Assembly: GCA_022821985.1 (NCBI GenBank)
Contig: JAJECP010000021.1
Span: forward strand, 90,856 to 154,855
DNA: 64,000 nucleotides
Direction of reading: 5' to 3'
From: Acidimicrobiia bacterium
GTDB taxonomy: Bacteria > Actinomycetota > Acidimicrobiia > Acidimicrobiales > Poriferisodalaceae
Position numbers and translations under genes: made by a program. The notes beneath the pieces were generated by a model, which saw only the letters and a list, made by a program, of their open reading frames with translations, was not told the origin of the DNA and did no database searches. Shown here in pieces: positions 1-7,109 of this stretch (the first letter of the stretch is position 1; each line of letters begins with the position of its first letter).

Positions 1-2
1 GG

Positions 3-569
3 CTGTGGGGCCGCCCGCACCAGGCGCCGCCGCACGCGCTGGTGGCGGTGACCTCGGAGGCGTGGCTCGCAGGCCAGCCGCCAGGTGCGTTCGAGGTCGC
101 AGGAGTTCCTCAGGATCTCGCCGGCCGGTTCGCCGATCCTGACTCGATCGCGGGCAGCGTCGTGGGCTTCGACATCCCCGCGGGGACCTTCGTCACGCCG
201 ACCGTGCTGGGTCCGCCTGACGCCGCTGCCGGTGCGCGTACCGCTCTGCGCCTGAGCGCGGACACTTCCGCGTGGCCCGAGCCCGGTCCTCGTGCTGGCA
301 GCCGGGCTGTCGTGTCAGGCGTGCTGGGCGGCTGCGCGCTTGACGTGACGACGTTGGCGGGCGGCGCGGACGGCAGCATCGTGGTGCACGTCGACGCGGA
401 AAGCGCTGCGCGCTATGCGAGTGCCGCAGAGCTCGACGGACTGGTCGTATGGCCGGCGCCGCCCGACGGCTGGCCCGAGTGCCGGTCACCGGTGGCCGTG
501 CGCACGGTCTCCTCGGCGTTCGGCACCGGGGCGACGTCGATGCCGTTCGATGATCCGGCGGGAGGCTGA
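3..569 (+). CDS. SAF-domain protein of a Tad/Flp pilus locus (5' end outside window)
   Basis: The frame is open to the left edge of the window, so the N-terminus, probably with a membrane anchor, is missing. A SAF/CpaB-like signature is visible: residues reading AGSVVGFDIPAGTFVTPTVL about 60 residues into the visible part match the 'DIPAGT.LT..ML' core of SAF domains. In Flp pilus systems, CpaB/RcpC proteins with this domain act in the periplasm or cell wall near the secretion channel. The gene ends 3 nt before the TadA-type ATPase, which supports a shared operon. A GTG at 42 could be a start, but it would cut into the SAF domain. The domain call is good; the exact orthology is inference. Confidence 0.6.
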   Translation: MWGRPHQAPPHALVAVTSEAWLAGQPPGAFEVAGVPQDLAGRFADPDSIAGSVVGFDIPAGTFVTPTVLGPPDAAAGARTALRLSADTSAWPEPGPRAGSRAVVSGVLGGCALDVTTLAGGADGSIVVHVDAESAARYASAAELDGLVVWPAPPDGWPECRSPVAVRTVSSAFGTGATSMPFDDPAGG

Positions 570-572
570 GCA

Positions 573-2579
573 GTGCTGCTTGTGCTGTGCGACGACGCTG
601 TGGACCCAGCGACGCGCGATTGGGTCCGCGATGCGCTGCAGGCAGGACTGTCCGCCGTTGCGGGTCAGGTCCGGCTCGCCGCCGACGTGGTGTCGATGCC
701 GCGCCCGGACGACGGGGGCGAGCCGTGCGTGGTGTGGCTGACCAGCGAGGTCGAGCCCGATGCCATCGCGGCTGCGACGGCCGCCTCCAGCGAGGTGCTG
801 CTGCTGCTCGGCGTGACTGCCGCCCGTGCCGCAATCCGTCCAGCCGGTGGCCCTCGCGCCACACATGCGTGGCACGCGGCGGCCGCGAGCGGGGTGCCGC
901 GCATCGCAGTGTGGCTGCCGGCCGCCGACGGCGGGCGCGGTGATCCCACCGGCGAGTTGTCCGCCGCGCTGGATGCGAGCCGGGTGGTGCGCATCAAGCG
1001 GGTCGGCGTCCGCAGCGCATACCGGCAGCTCTACCGGCTGGGGCGCTCGTTGGCGTCGTCGGCATGCGCCCCGCAGCGACTCGACCGAACCGACGGCGCG
1101 GTGCGACGACGCACCGCCGCTCGCGCCGCCACGGATGCGCTCTCAGAGTTGCTCGATGAACCCGGCATCGAGGAGTTCCAGATTCGCGGCGGTGAGTCGA
1201 TGCTGGTGCAGTACGCGGACGGCCGGGTGGAGCGACGGCCGTCGCCGTTCGCAGCGGACAGCGATCTCATCGAGGCGGTGCGCTTTCTGGCGAGCTATTC
1301 CGGCGATCGACCTCAGCGCTTCGATGAGCTGGATCCTCGGCTGGATGTGCGCGTCGGCGACCGCTGGCGCCTGCATGCCGAGGCGTTCGTGACGAGCCCG
1401 CCCAACGTCGTGCTCCGCTCGAACATGGCGGGCCGCATGCGTCTCGACGACCTGGGCATCGCCTCGAACGAGCTCGGCAGCGTGCTCATCGAGGCCGTCG
1501 CGGGCAGGGTGCGGGCCAACGTGGTGGTGGCGGCGACGATGGGCGGCGGCAAGACCACGCTGTGTCAGGCATTGCTCGCGGCGGTGCCCGACCACGAGCG
1601 CATCGACACCATCGAGGACACGCCCGAATTGCGGCTGGCGGAGTACGGCATCCATCCCAACACCTACGAGCGGCTGACACGCGATGCCAATCAGGACGGC
1701 CACGGCCGCCACTCGATGGCCGACCACATCCGCGATGCCAAGCGAGCGAACGCCGCCAAGCTGGTGGTGGGGGAGATCCGCGGCGAGGGCTGCGAGGCGC
1801 TGCTGGATGCCATGTCCTCGGGCCTGGACGGCTGCCTGGTGACGCTGCACTCGCAGCCGGGCACGGGCGTGCTGGAGAAGCTCGTGGCCTATGCCTGCTC
1901 TGAAGGTGCAGAACCTGATTACGCACGTCGCCAGATCGCCGCCGCAGTCGACCTGTGTGTCTGGATGGGCCGCAATGACGCTGGTGAGCGGGTCATCGCT
2001 GACGTTACGCAGCTCACCGGCATCGACGATGTCACTGGGGTCATCGCGACGACCTGCCTGTGGGCGCTGCGACCGGGCGACCGGTGGGCGACCCCGGCCG
2101 GACGCCCCGCGGGTCGTATGGCAGAGGTGTATGCGTCTGCCGGTCTCCCCGCAGCAGGCGGCGACGCCGAGCTGCCCTCGGCGTACTCGCAGATCGTCGA
2201 TGTGCCAGCGTCGCCGCCCGATGCAGGCGCCAGAGCGGCGGCCGCCGAGCCGCCGATCCTCGCGCAGCCGCAGCCGCAGCCGCAGCCGGCGGCGATCCTC
2301 GCGCAGCCGCAGCCGGCGCCGGAACTACACCCGGCAGAGAACCAGCCTCCAGCCGCCGAACCGCTCGCGGCGTCGCGTCCCCAAGCAGGGGAATCTCCAC
2401 CGAGCGACGAGCCACTGGATCTGCCAGTCGAGCCACTGCCGCCGGCAGGATCGCGTCCGGGTCCGCCCGCGCATGACGACGGGCTGTCGCGGGGAGTGCT
2501 GTGGGATCCCGGTCCGCTCATCCCGATTGACGACCCGCCGCCGTATGAACCGCTCGTTGCCGAGGACACCGCGTGCTGA
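573..2579 (+). CDS. TadA/CpaF-type secretion ATPase with extra N-terminal domain and Pro-rich tail
   Basis: This is the cytoplasmic hexameric ATPase that powers Tad/Flp pilus assembly. The VirB11/CpaF core lies at about residues 185-500. It has the N-terminal arm motif ('LLDEPGIEEFQI'), Walker A GGGKTT at 324-329, the aspartate-box region 'IDTIEDTPEL', and 'LVVGEIRGEGCEALLDAMSSG' followed by 'VTLHS', which supplies Walker B and the catalytic Glu/His. Residues 1-170 form an additional alpha/beta domain that I cannot assign; it could replace the missing TadZ/CpaE partner. The last 150 residues are a Pro/Ala-rich linker with two near-identical 'ILAQPQPQP' blocks. The GTG start follows GGCGGGAGG with suitable spacing. 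At 668 aa it is about 200 residues longer than ordinary TadA. Confidence 0.85.
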   Translation: MLLVLCDDAVDPATRDWVRDALQAGLSAVAGQVRLAADVVSMPRPDDGGEPCVVWLTSEVEPDAIAAATAASSEVLLLLGVTAARAAIRPAGGPRATHAWHAAAASGVPRIAVWLPAADGGRGDPTGELSAALDASRVVRIKRVGVRSAYRQLYRLGRSLASSACAPQRLDRTDGAVRRRTAARAATDALSELLDEPGIEEFQIRGGESMLVQYADGRVERRPSPFAADSDLIEAVRFLASYSGDRPQRFDELDPRLDVRVGDRWRLHAEAFVTSPPNVVLRSNMAGRMRLDDLGIASNELGSVLIEAVAGRVRANVVVAATMGGGKTTLCQALLAAVPDHERIDTIEDTPELRLAEYGIHPNTYERLTRDANQDGHGRHSMADHIRDAKRANAAKLVVGEIRGEGCEALLDAMSSGLDGCLVTLHSQPGTGVLEKLVAYACSEGAEPDYARRQIAAAVDLCVWMGRNDAGERVIADVTQLTGIDDVTGVIATTCLWALRPGDRWATPAGRPAGRMAEVYASAGLPAAGGDAELPSAYSQIVDVPASPPDAGARAAAAEPPILAQPQPQPQPAAILAQPQPAPELHPAENQPPAAEPLAASRPQAGESPPSDEPLDLPVEPLPPAGSRPGPPAHDDGLSRGVLWDPGPLIPIDDPPPYEPLVAEDTAC

Positions 2580-3346
2580 AGCTCGGGGCGCTCGGCGCAG
2601 TGGGCTGCGCGGCTGCGCTGTGGCCGCTGTTCAACACCGGTCTTCGGCCCCGATCGCGCGGCGAGGAGTCGCCCCGCTGGCCGTTGCTCGTGACCGGCGC
2701 CGTCGCACTTGTTGCTGGGCTGGCGTTCGGGCCGGCGGCGGCCGGTCTGGCAGGCGCGGTGGTCGGCATCGGCACGTGGTGCGCTGCGTGCATTGCCCGC
2801 AGCCGTCAACGCGTCCATGCCGCAGAGTCGGTGGCCCAGTTCGCGGCGATCCTGGCCAATCAGGCTCAGGTCTCGCGCACAGTGGTGGACGCGCTCGAGA
2901 CCGCAGCACCGCTGGCCACCGGACCCATCGCCCAGACAGCGGCCAAGCTTGTCGATGAGTGCCGCAACGTCGGTGTCGAGGCAGCGGCACAGCAGTTCGC
3001 GGCTGGATCCGACGGCCCGATTGCCGCGTGGCTGGCTGATGTCGTAGCGGTCGCCGCAGCCAGCGGTGGTCAATGGGCACCGATCCTGGGGGTGCTGGAG
3101 GGCGAGGCCGCCGAGGCCGCCTCCACTGCACGGCACTTTCACCGGCATGTCGCCGCCAACTTGCCCCAGCTGGGGCTCGCAGCCGCCCTCGGGGCCGCCG
3201 TCGCCCTCGGCAGCGCGCTGGTCAGCCCCGATGCGTGGGAGTGGCTGTCGGGAACGCAGGGACAGCGTGTCGGCTTGGCCGCGACCGTGGTCGCGGTGGC
3301 CATCAGCGTCCGGCCCCTGAGTGCCGCCTGGGAGGTGCTCCGGTGA
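2573..3346 (+). CDS. TadB-like inner membrane platform protein (T2SSF family)
   Basis: A membrane platform protein of the Tad machinery, 257 aa. Two adjacent hydrophobic segments at about residues 28-70 are followed by a cytoplasmic helical T2SSF domain (about 80-190) and two more hydrophobic segments near the C-terminus. This is the usual TadB layout. The GTG start lies inside the end of tadA, with a 7-nt overlap (GTGCTGA), so the two are translationally coupled. The stop is overlapped by a GTGA that opens a 17-codon mini-ORF leading towards TadC. TadB is distinguished from TadC mainly by order in the locus. Confidence 0.75.
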   Translation: MLKLGALGAVGCAAALWPLFNTGLRPRSRGEESPRWPLLVTGAVALVAGLAFGPAAAGLAGAVVGIGTWCAACIARSRQRVHAAESVAQFAAILANQAQVSRTVVDALETAAPLATGPIAQTAAKLVDECRNVGVEAAAQQFAAGSDGPIAAWLADVVAVAAASGGQWAPILGVLEGEAAEAASTARHFHRHVAANLPQLGLAAALGAAVALGSALVSPDAWEWLSGTQGQRVGLAATVVAVAISVRPLSAAWEVLR

Positions 3347-3396
3347 GGGTGCCGTCAGGTCGCCGGAAGCAATGGCTCGGGGAAACGCTCCCATGA
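3343..3396 (+). other. 17-codon mini-ORF bridging TadB to the next mini-ORF
   Basis: GTG at 3343 overlaps the TadB stop (GTGA), and its TGA at 3394-3396 overlaps the ATG of the next mini-ORF (ATGA). No protein family is recognisable. The precise 4-nt overlaps suggest a termination-reinitiation relay rather than a functional peptide. Chance remains possible. Confidence 0.3.
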
Positions 3397-3446
3397 GCGG
3401 GCCGTCGCCTCGCTCGGCGCCGTCGGCACCGGAGTTGCTTCGATGA
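3393..3446 (+). other. 17-codon mini-ORF bridging to TadC
   Basis: ATG at 3393 overlaps the stop of the preceding mini-ORF, and its TGA at 3444-3446 overlaps the TadC ATG (ATGA). With the previous mini-ORF it fills the whole 96-nt TadB-TadC gap with translated sequence. The encoded peptide is Ser/Pro-rich and has no recognisable family. Confidence 0.3.
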
Positions 3447-4210
3447 GTGTTCCCTGGTTGCCGTTGGGCGTGCTCGGCATGTGGCTCATGGCCGGCGCCG
3501 GCGCGTGTGCGGCTGTCGGGCTGCTCGCGTCGAGCGAGCGTCGTCGCCGGAACCGCCGCCGGCTGACGGCGTTGGGTTGGAGCCCGTCCCGGCTCGCGAG
3601 CCTCACGTCGATCGTGGCGGTGTGCACCATCGGCATCGGATTCGTGGCGGCTGGCCGGATGGCGGCGGGCGGGGGCGCCTCGCCGGAGACGTCCCTGGCA
3701 TGGTCGCTGCTGGCCGCGGTCGTGGCGGCGTGGGCGGTGCCGGGTCTCATGGCCAGTGCCGTGCTGGCAGGTCACCGGCGCCGTGCCGACGGCGCTGTGC
3801 TGCTGTGGCTTCGCCGCATTCGCCTGTTCGTTGCGGCGGGGCATCCGATCAGCGTGGCGGTGCTCGACGCGGCTGAGCGCGTCAGCGACCCGGCATTCGC
3901 ACCCGCCGCTGGCGCCGTCAACGCAGCCGTGCTCGGCGGGCGCGATCCGCTGGCTGCCGTGGCGGCGCAGCTCGGCGATTCGCCGACGGCGTCGCTGCTG
4001 CGCACCGTGGATGCAGCCGAGCGCTCGGGCGCTGCGGCCTCCGAGTTGCTCGACCGCGTCCTGGACCGTGTGGTGCGAGCCATGGACGACCGCCGCCGCG
4101 AATCCATCGACCGCCTCGCCCGCTCAGTAGGCGCATCCGCCTCGCTGCTCGCCGTCGTGGCCTCGGCCGTCGTCATGGCGACCGTCGTCATGACGCTGCC
4201 CTCGGTGTGA
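3443..4210 (+). CDS. TadC-like inner membrane platform protein (T2SSF family)
   Basis: The second T2SSF platform protein, 255 aa. Hydrophobic segments lie at about residues 5-28, 50-68, 85-108 and 225-252. The T2SSF cytoplasmic domain between them ('RIRLFVAAGHPISVAVLDAAERV') has the typical helical bundle ending in a basic 'AMDDRRRESIDRLARS' helix. The ATG start overlaps the stop of the upstream mini-ORF (ATGA). TadB and TadC form the heteromeric membrane base that couples the ATPase to the growing pilus. The gene stop overlaps a GTG (GTGA) in frame with the following small gene. Confidence 0.75.
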   Translation: MSVPWLPLGVLGMWLMAGAGACAAVGLLASSERRRRNRRRLTALGWSPSRLASLTSIVAVCTIGIGFVAAGRMAAGGGASPETSLAWSLLAAVVAAWAVPGLMASAVLAGHRRRADGAVLLWLRRIRLFVAAGHPISVAVLDAAERVSDPAFAPAAGAVNAAVLGGRDPLAAVAAQLGDSPTASLLRTVDAAERSGAAASELLDRVLDRVVRAMDDRRRESIDRLARSVGASASLLAVVASAVVMATVVMTLPSV

Positions 4211-4284
4211 GCGCGGCACCGTATGCCGATCTCGACGACCCCGACGAACCCAAGCGCCCGCGGGAGCGGGCAAGGAGCAAACAC

Positions 4285-4491
4285 ATGGATTCACCAGTCA
4301 CCAAGCTGATCTTCATCGCCGCCGCCGTCGCCGCCTCGATTCTCGTGGTGACGGTGATGTGGACAACCCTCGGCAACAACGCGCCGCAAGCTCACGACAG
4401 CACCGTCGACTTCAGCAAGATCACGACCAAGAACCTGTGCGATGCCGTCAACGGCAACTGGAGCTCCAACGCATGCGTGGCGAAGTCATAA
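4285..4491 (+). CDS. Small single-TM protein, candidate pilin of the Tad locus
   Basis: A 68-aa protein with one hydrophobic helix right at the N-terminus (KLIFIAAAVAASILVVTVMW) and a short polar C-terminal region holding two cysteines 10 residues apart (CDAVNGNWSSNAC), which could form a disulphide loop. Its position between TadC and the TadE-like genes and its small size fit a major pilin. It lacks the classic Flp 'GxxxxEY' processing site, so the assignment is inference. The start at 4285 has an excellent AAGGAG at 8-nt spacing. An in-frame GTG at 4207 overlapping the tadC stop would add 26 charged residues (94 aa in total) and cannot be excluded. Confidence 0.55.
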   Translation: MDSPVTKLIFIAAAVAASILVVTVMWTTLGNNAPQAHDSTVDFSKITTKNLCDAVNGNWSSNACVAKS

Positions 4492-4627
4492 CGGCGTACT
4501 TGCACGCCATGACTCCACAAGTGCGATCCGAGAGGCGAAAGCTCGTGGGTGATGCGGTGCATGTGCGTGCGTGGTCGGCAAGCCTCGCACGCCTCTAGTC
4601 CGATCGACATGCATGCGGTGAGGCCAC

Positions 4628-5044
4628 GTGGACAGCTCGCTTTCGATCCTGCGCTTGTTCAGCGTGCTGGTGGTGTTCATGGCACTGGTGATCTCGATGT
4701 TCAGCAGCCAGGTCGGCGCTGCGGCGGCGCAGGGCGCGGCCGACGCCGCGGCCATCGCAGTCATCGACCTGGTGCCGCCCGATTGGGACTGCACTGCGGC
4801 AGACCTGCCGGTCGACGCGACCATCACGGCGGCTCGAGTCGCGGTGGACCGAGCGGCGCAGCTCGCCGCCGTCCAGCCCATCGCCGTCGAGGTGCAGGCC
4901 GACCCGACGTGCTCGGTCATTGTGTCGGTGCGAGTCTCGCCTCGCGGTTGGCTCAGCCACGGCGAGGCGCTCGGTGTGGCCTGTCGCCGTCCGCCATCTG
5001 GCGAGGGCCCAGCGCTGTGGGCGCCGGTGGCACCGCCGTGCTGA
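4628..5044 (+). CDS. TadE/TadG-like pseudopilin
   Basis: A 138-aa protein with an N-terminal hydrophobic helix (SILRLFSVLVVFMALVISMF) followed by 'AAAAQGAADAAAIAV', the Ala-rich extension typical of actinobacterial TadE/TadG-like minor pilins. The rest is a small extracytoplasmic domain with cysteines at about 54, 100, 119 and 138. Minor pilins of this type prime or cap the Flp pilus. The GTG start has only a weak ribosome site. Two similar genes follow in the same direction, so this is the first of three pseudopilins. Confidence 0.6.
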   Translation: MDSSLSILRLFSVLVVFMALVISMFSSQVGAAAAQGAADAAAIAVIDLVPPDWDCTAADLPVDATITAARVAVDRAAQLAAVQPIAVEVQADPTCSVIVSVRVSPRGWLSHGEALGVACRRPPSGEGPALWAPVAPPC

Positions 5045-5077
5045 ATCCAGCGTCGTTCGCTGGGAAGAGGTGTGGTC

Positions 5078-5494
5078 ATGGATGAAGCCGTCGGCATGCT
5101 CAGCGCAGCAGCGGTGCTGGTGTTCGGCATCTGGCTGGTGGATTACTCCGGCGACGCCACCCGTGCGTCAGGATCGATCCGGGCGGCGAGCGTCGAAGCG
5201 GCGCACTACGCGGCCAGTGCGCTCGCATCCCCACCAGCCACCGCCACAAGTGCCGACGTCGATCGGCACGCCGCAGGCATCGCCGAGCGTGTCGTCGGCG
5301 CTGCGGCCATCGCCGACTGTGACACCGCCGATCGGCGCTTCAGCGTCACCGCGGCTGTCCACCGCCTTCCCGCTCAAACTGATCCTGCTGCTGTGACGGT
5401 CGACGTGACCTGTCCGCTCGCAGTTTCGCCGTTCTTCACCGACGTGGTTGGTGCCCGTATCGCCATGCCAATCTCGCCGACACCCGGGCTCTAG
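5078..5494 (+). CDS. TadE-like pseudopilin
   Basis: A 138-aa protein with an N-terminal membrane helix (AVGMLSAAAVLVFGIWLVDY). The 'GDATRASGSIRAASVEAAHYAA' segment after it is the usual TadE motif, in which small residues and a Glu/His align along the pilus helix. The C-terminus ('VDVTCPLAVSPFF') matches the beta-rich ending seen in actinobacterial TadE proteins. The ATG at 5078 is preferred because GGGAAGAGG lies 7 nt upstream; a GTG two codons earlier is the alternative. The next gene starts 2 nt after the stop, so the genes are coupled. Confidence 0.65.
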   Translation: MDEAVGMLSAAAVLVFGIWLVDYSGDATRASGSIRAASVEAAHYAASALASPPATATSADVDRHAAGIAERVVGAAAIADCDTADRRFSVTAAVHRLPAQTDPAAVTVDVTCPLAVSPFFTDVVGARIAMPISPTPGL

Positions 5495-5496
5495 TC

Positions 5497-5886
5497 GTGA
5501 GTACACCCTTCATCGCGCTCGCACTTGCAGCGATGTCTGCGCTGTTCAGCGCCGCCGCTGCCGACACAGCGCAGGTCATGAGTCTGCGGAATCAGGCTGC
5601 CGACGAGGCCCGCCGGATCGCGATCAGCACGCTCGATTTGTGCGCCGTGAGCAACGAACCCAGCCGCCGTTGTGTGCCGCCTCCGGGCTGCTCCGCTCCG
5701 GCCTGCGCGGTCTGCCGACGTGGCGATGCCGTCCAAGCTGACGTCTCGCTGGCCTGGTCGCCCGTGATGCTGCGGGGTCTCACCCCAGCCCACGGCCGTC
5801 ACGCACTCAGCCTCCAAGCACTCGACGTCGCCGACCTGGCCGGAACAGACCTGCCCGCCTGCGCCTCGTCACGTTCCACTCCGTGA
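5497..5886 (+). CDS. TadG-like pseudopilin or pilus-associated protein
   Basis: The third small gene of the set, 129 aa. The N-terminus is hydrophobic (FIALALAAMSALFSAAAA) and is followed by a helix with 'AADEARRIA', as in TadE/TadG. The middle is cysteine-rich (six Cys between about residues 49 and 73), unlike its two neighbours, so it may be disulphide-stabilised or bind a metal outside the cell. The GTG start lies 2 nt after the preceding stop. This gene closes the pilus operon. The family assignment rests on position and the N-terminal helix. Confidence 0.5.
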   Translation: MSTPFIALALAAMSALFSAAAADTAQVMSLRNQAADEARRIAISTLDLCAVSNEPSRRCVPPPGCSAPACAVCRRGDAVQADVSLAWSPVMLRGLTPAHGRHALSLQALDVADLAGTDLPACASSRSTP

Positions 5887-5890
5887 GACC

Positions 5891-6112
5891 GTGATCCCGA
5901 TCATCGCGGCGAGCGCCTTCAAGCACGGCATCTCCGAGGAGGACATCATGCATGCGTATCGCAACCCGATCAGGGGGTACCTACAAGGCGACCGTGTGCT
6001 GCTGGTCGGCGGCGACTGGAGTGGGAACCTCTTGGAAATCGGTGTCGAGGCGGGCGAGGAGCACGACATCATCATCCATGCGATGCCGGCGCGGGATAGG
6101 TTTTTGCCATGA
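5891..6112 (+). CDS. Putative BrnT/RelE-like toxin of a toxin-antitoxin pair
   Basis: A 73-aa protein. The N-terminus 'AFKHGISEEDIMHAYRNP' and the C-terminal 'LLEIGVEAGEEHDIIIHAMPAR' follow the pattern of small actinobacterial BrnT/DUF4258-like proteins (His-Gly-Ile helix, then strands ending in 'HAMPAR'), which are ribonuclease-fold toxins. It overlaps the next gene by ATGA, the usual coupling in toxin-antitoxin pairs. It starts 4 nt after the last pilus gene, so it may be read from the pilus promoter. Toxicity is inferred, not shown. Confidence 0.5.
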   Translation: MIPIIAASAFKHGISEEDIMHAYRNPIRGYLQGDRVLLVGGDWSGNLLEIGVEAGEEHDIIIHAMPARDRFLP

Positions 6113-6387
6113 GCACCGCTCGTCGTCCAGTCGCCGAGATCCTCGCGGAGGCTAATGAGATCGCGGCTTGGTTCGAGAACCTCGATCCCTCCCAAGTAGA
6201 GCAGGGCGCTATTTCGGAGTACCTGCTCAGGCGCGCAGCGCGGGCCAGAGCGCAGTGCGAACGCGAAGTCGACAGCGCAGTCCGCAAGGCGCGGGCCGAC
6301 GGTGCCACGTGGTGTCGGATCGGCGAGATTCTGGGCTTGGACGAGCAGGAGGCACGCGAGACGTACGGTCTCGTTGAAGCCCGTTAG
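6109..6387 (+). CDS. Putative antitoxin with C-terminal HTH-like helix pair
   Basis: A 92-aa helical protein, the partner of the preceding toxin-like gene through an ATGA overlap. The C-terminal segment 'ADGATWCRIGEILGLDEQEARETYG' resembles the helix-turn-helix found in small regulatory proteins ('G.SW..IG..LGVS.QAA...'). The central part is rich in Arg/Ala/Glu and probably coiled. It is not one of the classic RHH, MazE or Phd types. It may bind its own promoter or simply neutralise the toxin. Confidence 0.45.
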   Translation: MSTARRPVAEILAEANEIAAWFENLDPSQVEQGAISEYLLRRAARARAQCEREVDSAVRKARADGATWCRIGEILGLDEQEARETYGLVEAR

Positions 6388-6478
6388 GACGGGGCGGGCA
6401 CCCTCAGCGCACTCGAATCCTGACGAATTGCCGCTGCGCGAGCGCGAAACTGCGCGCCGGGTCGCGGGAGGCCCGCGC

Positions 6479-6484
6479 TAGGGT
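6479..6484 (+). promoter_or_regulatory. Probable -10 box of the pyr operon
   Basis: TAGGGT lies 59 nt before the pyrR start. Transcription would begin near 6491, just upstream of the PyrR-binding loop. No convincing -35 hexamer is seen. Confidence 0.4.
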
Positions 6485-6503
6485 GCGGTTCTGACCGTGA
6501 AGC

Positions 6504-6527
6504 GGGTCCGGTGAGGCTCGTACGGAC
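6504..6527 (+). promoter_or_regulatory. PyrR-binding loop in the pyr leader
   Basis: TCCGGTGAGGCT at 6508-6519 matches the PyrR RNA target consensus UCCNGNGAGGYU at every position. GTCCG (6506-6510) can pair with CGGAC (6523-6527) to close the hairpin. GGTCC (6505-6509) can instead pair with GGACC (6533-6537), which would cover part of the Shine-Dalgarno AGGAAGGA at 6528-6535. The layout fits UMP-dependent control of translation or elongation by PyrR. Confidence 0.75.
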
Positions 6528-6542
6528 AGGAAGGACCTGCGC

Positions 6543-7109
6543 GTGGCAGACCGCGAGCGACGCATGACGCCCCCGTATGGGGGCGTTTTCGTTGCCCGGA
6601 CCACCATTCTCGATTCCAGCGGCGTCCACCGGGCACTCACCCGTGTCAGCCACGAGATCATCGAGCGGAACGAGGGTCTCGACAAAGTCCTCGTGGTGGG
6701 CCTGCAGACCGGCGGCGTGCAGATCGCCCTGCGGATCGTGCGCCTGCTGTTCGAGATCGACGGCACCGACGTGCCCTTCGGCACGCTCGACGTGGCGATG
6801 CACCGCGACGACATCGGCCTTCGCCCCGTCATGGCCGAAGCCGTCACCGACATCCCCTTCGACCTCGACGGCATGACGGTGGTGCTGGTCGACGACGTGC
6901 TCTACACCGGCCGCACCATCCGTGCAGCGCTCGATGCCCTGAACGACTTCGGGCGGCCCCGTGCGGTGCAGCTCGCCGTGGTGATCGACCGCGGTCACCG
7001 CGAGCTGCCCATCCGCCCCGACTTCGTCGGCAAGAACCTGCCCACCAGCCGCGAGGAGATGGTGGACGTCACGCTCGAGGGCGTGTTGCTGGGGGAGATG
7101 CGCAAGTGA
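6543..7109 (+). CDS. pyrR: PyrR, pyrimidine operon regulator / uracil phosphoribosyltransferase
   Basis: 188 aa. This is the UMP-responsive RNA-binding regulator of pyr genes, which usually has weak uracil phosphoribosyltransferase activity. The type I PRTase signature is clear: 'MTVVLVDDVLYTGRTIRAA' (PRPP loop, about 113-131). The conserved PyrR N-terminus 'ALTRVSHEIIERN' and C-terminal 'RHRELP..PDFVGKNLPT' pattern (here RGHRELPIRPDFVGKNLPT) are also present. The GTG start has AGGAAGGA at ideal spacing. Codons 9-16 coincide with a terminator-like hairpin, so the first 18 residues are partly dictated by RNA structure. It is the first gene of the pyr operon; its stop overlaps the pyrB GTG (GTGA). 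Confidence 0.95.
   Translation: MADRERRMTPPYGGVFVARTTILDSSGVHRALTRVSHEIIERNEGLDKVLVVGLQTGGVQIALRIVRLLFEIDGTDVPFGTLDVAMHRDDIGLRPVMAEAVTDIPFDLDGMTVVLVDDVLYTGRTIRAALDALNDFGRPRAVQLAVVIDRGHRELPIRPDFVGKNLPTSREEMVDVTLEGVLLGEMRK
6567..6590 (+). terminator. Intrinsic-terminator-like attenuator hairpin inside pyrR codons 9-16
   Basis: ACGCCCCC (6567-6574), the GTAT loop and GGGGGCGT (6579-6586) form a perfect 8-bp GC-rich stem followed by TTTC, the T run overlapping the stem end. It lies within the pyrR coding sequence, 40 nt downstream of the PyrR-binding loop, so it could act as the attenuator of the operon. Confidence 0.6.

Noticed and set aside
2256..2340. QP-rich repeat in tadA as a mobile or CRISPR-like repeat.
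   Set aside because: It is an in-frame low-complexity linker with two copies of one block, explained by slippage in the coding sequence.
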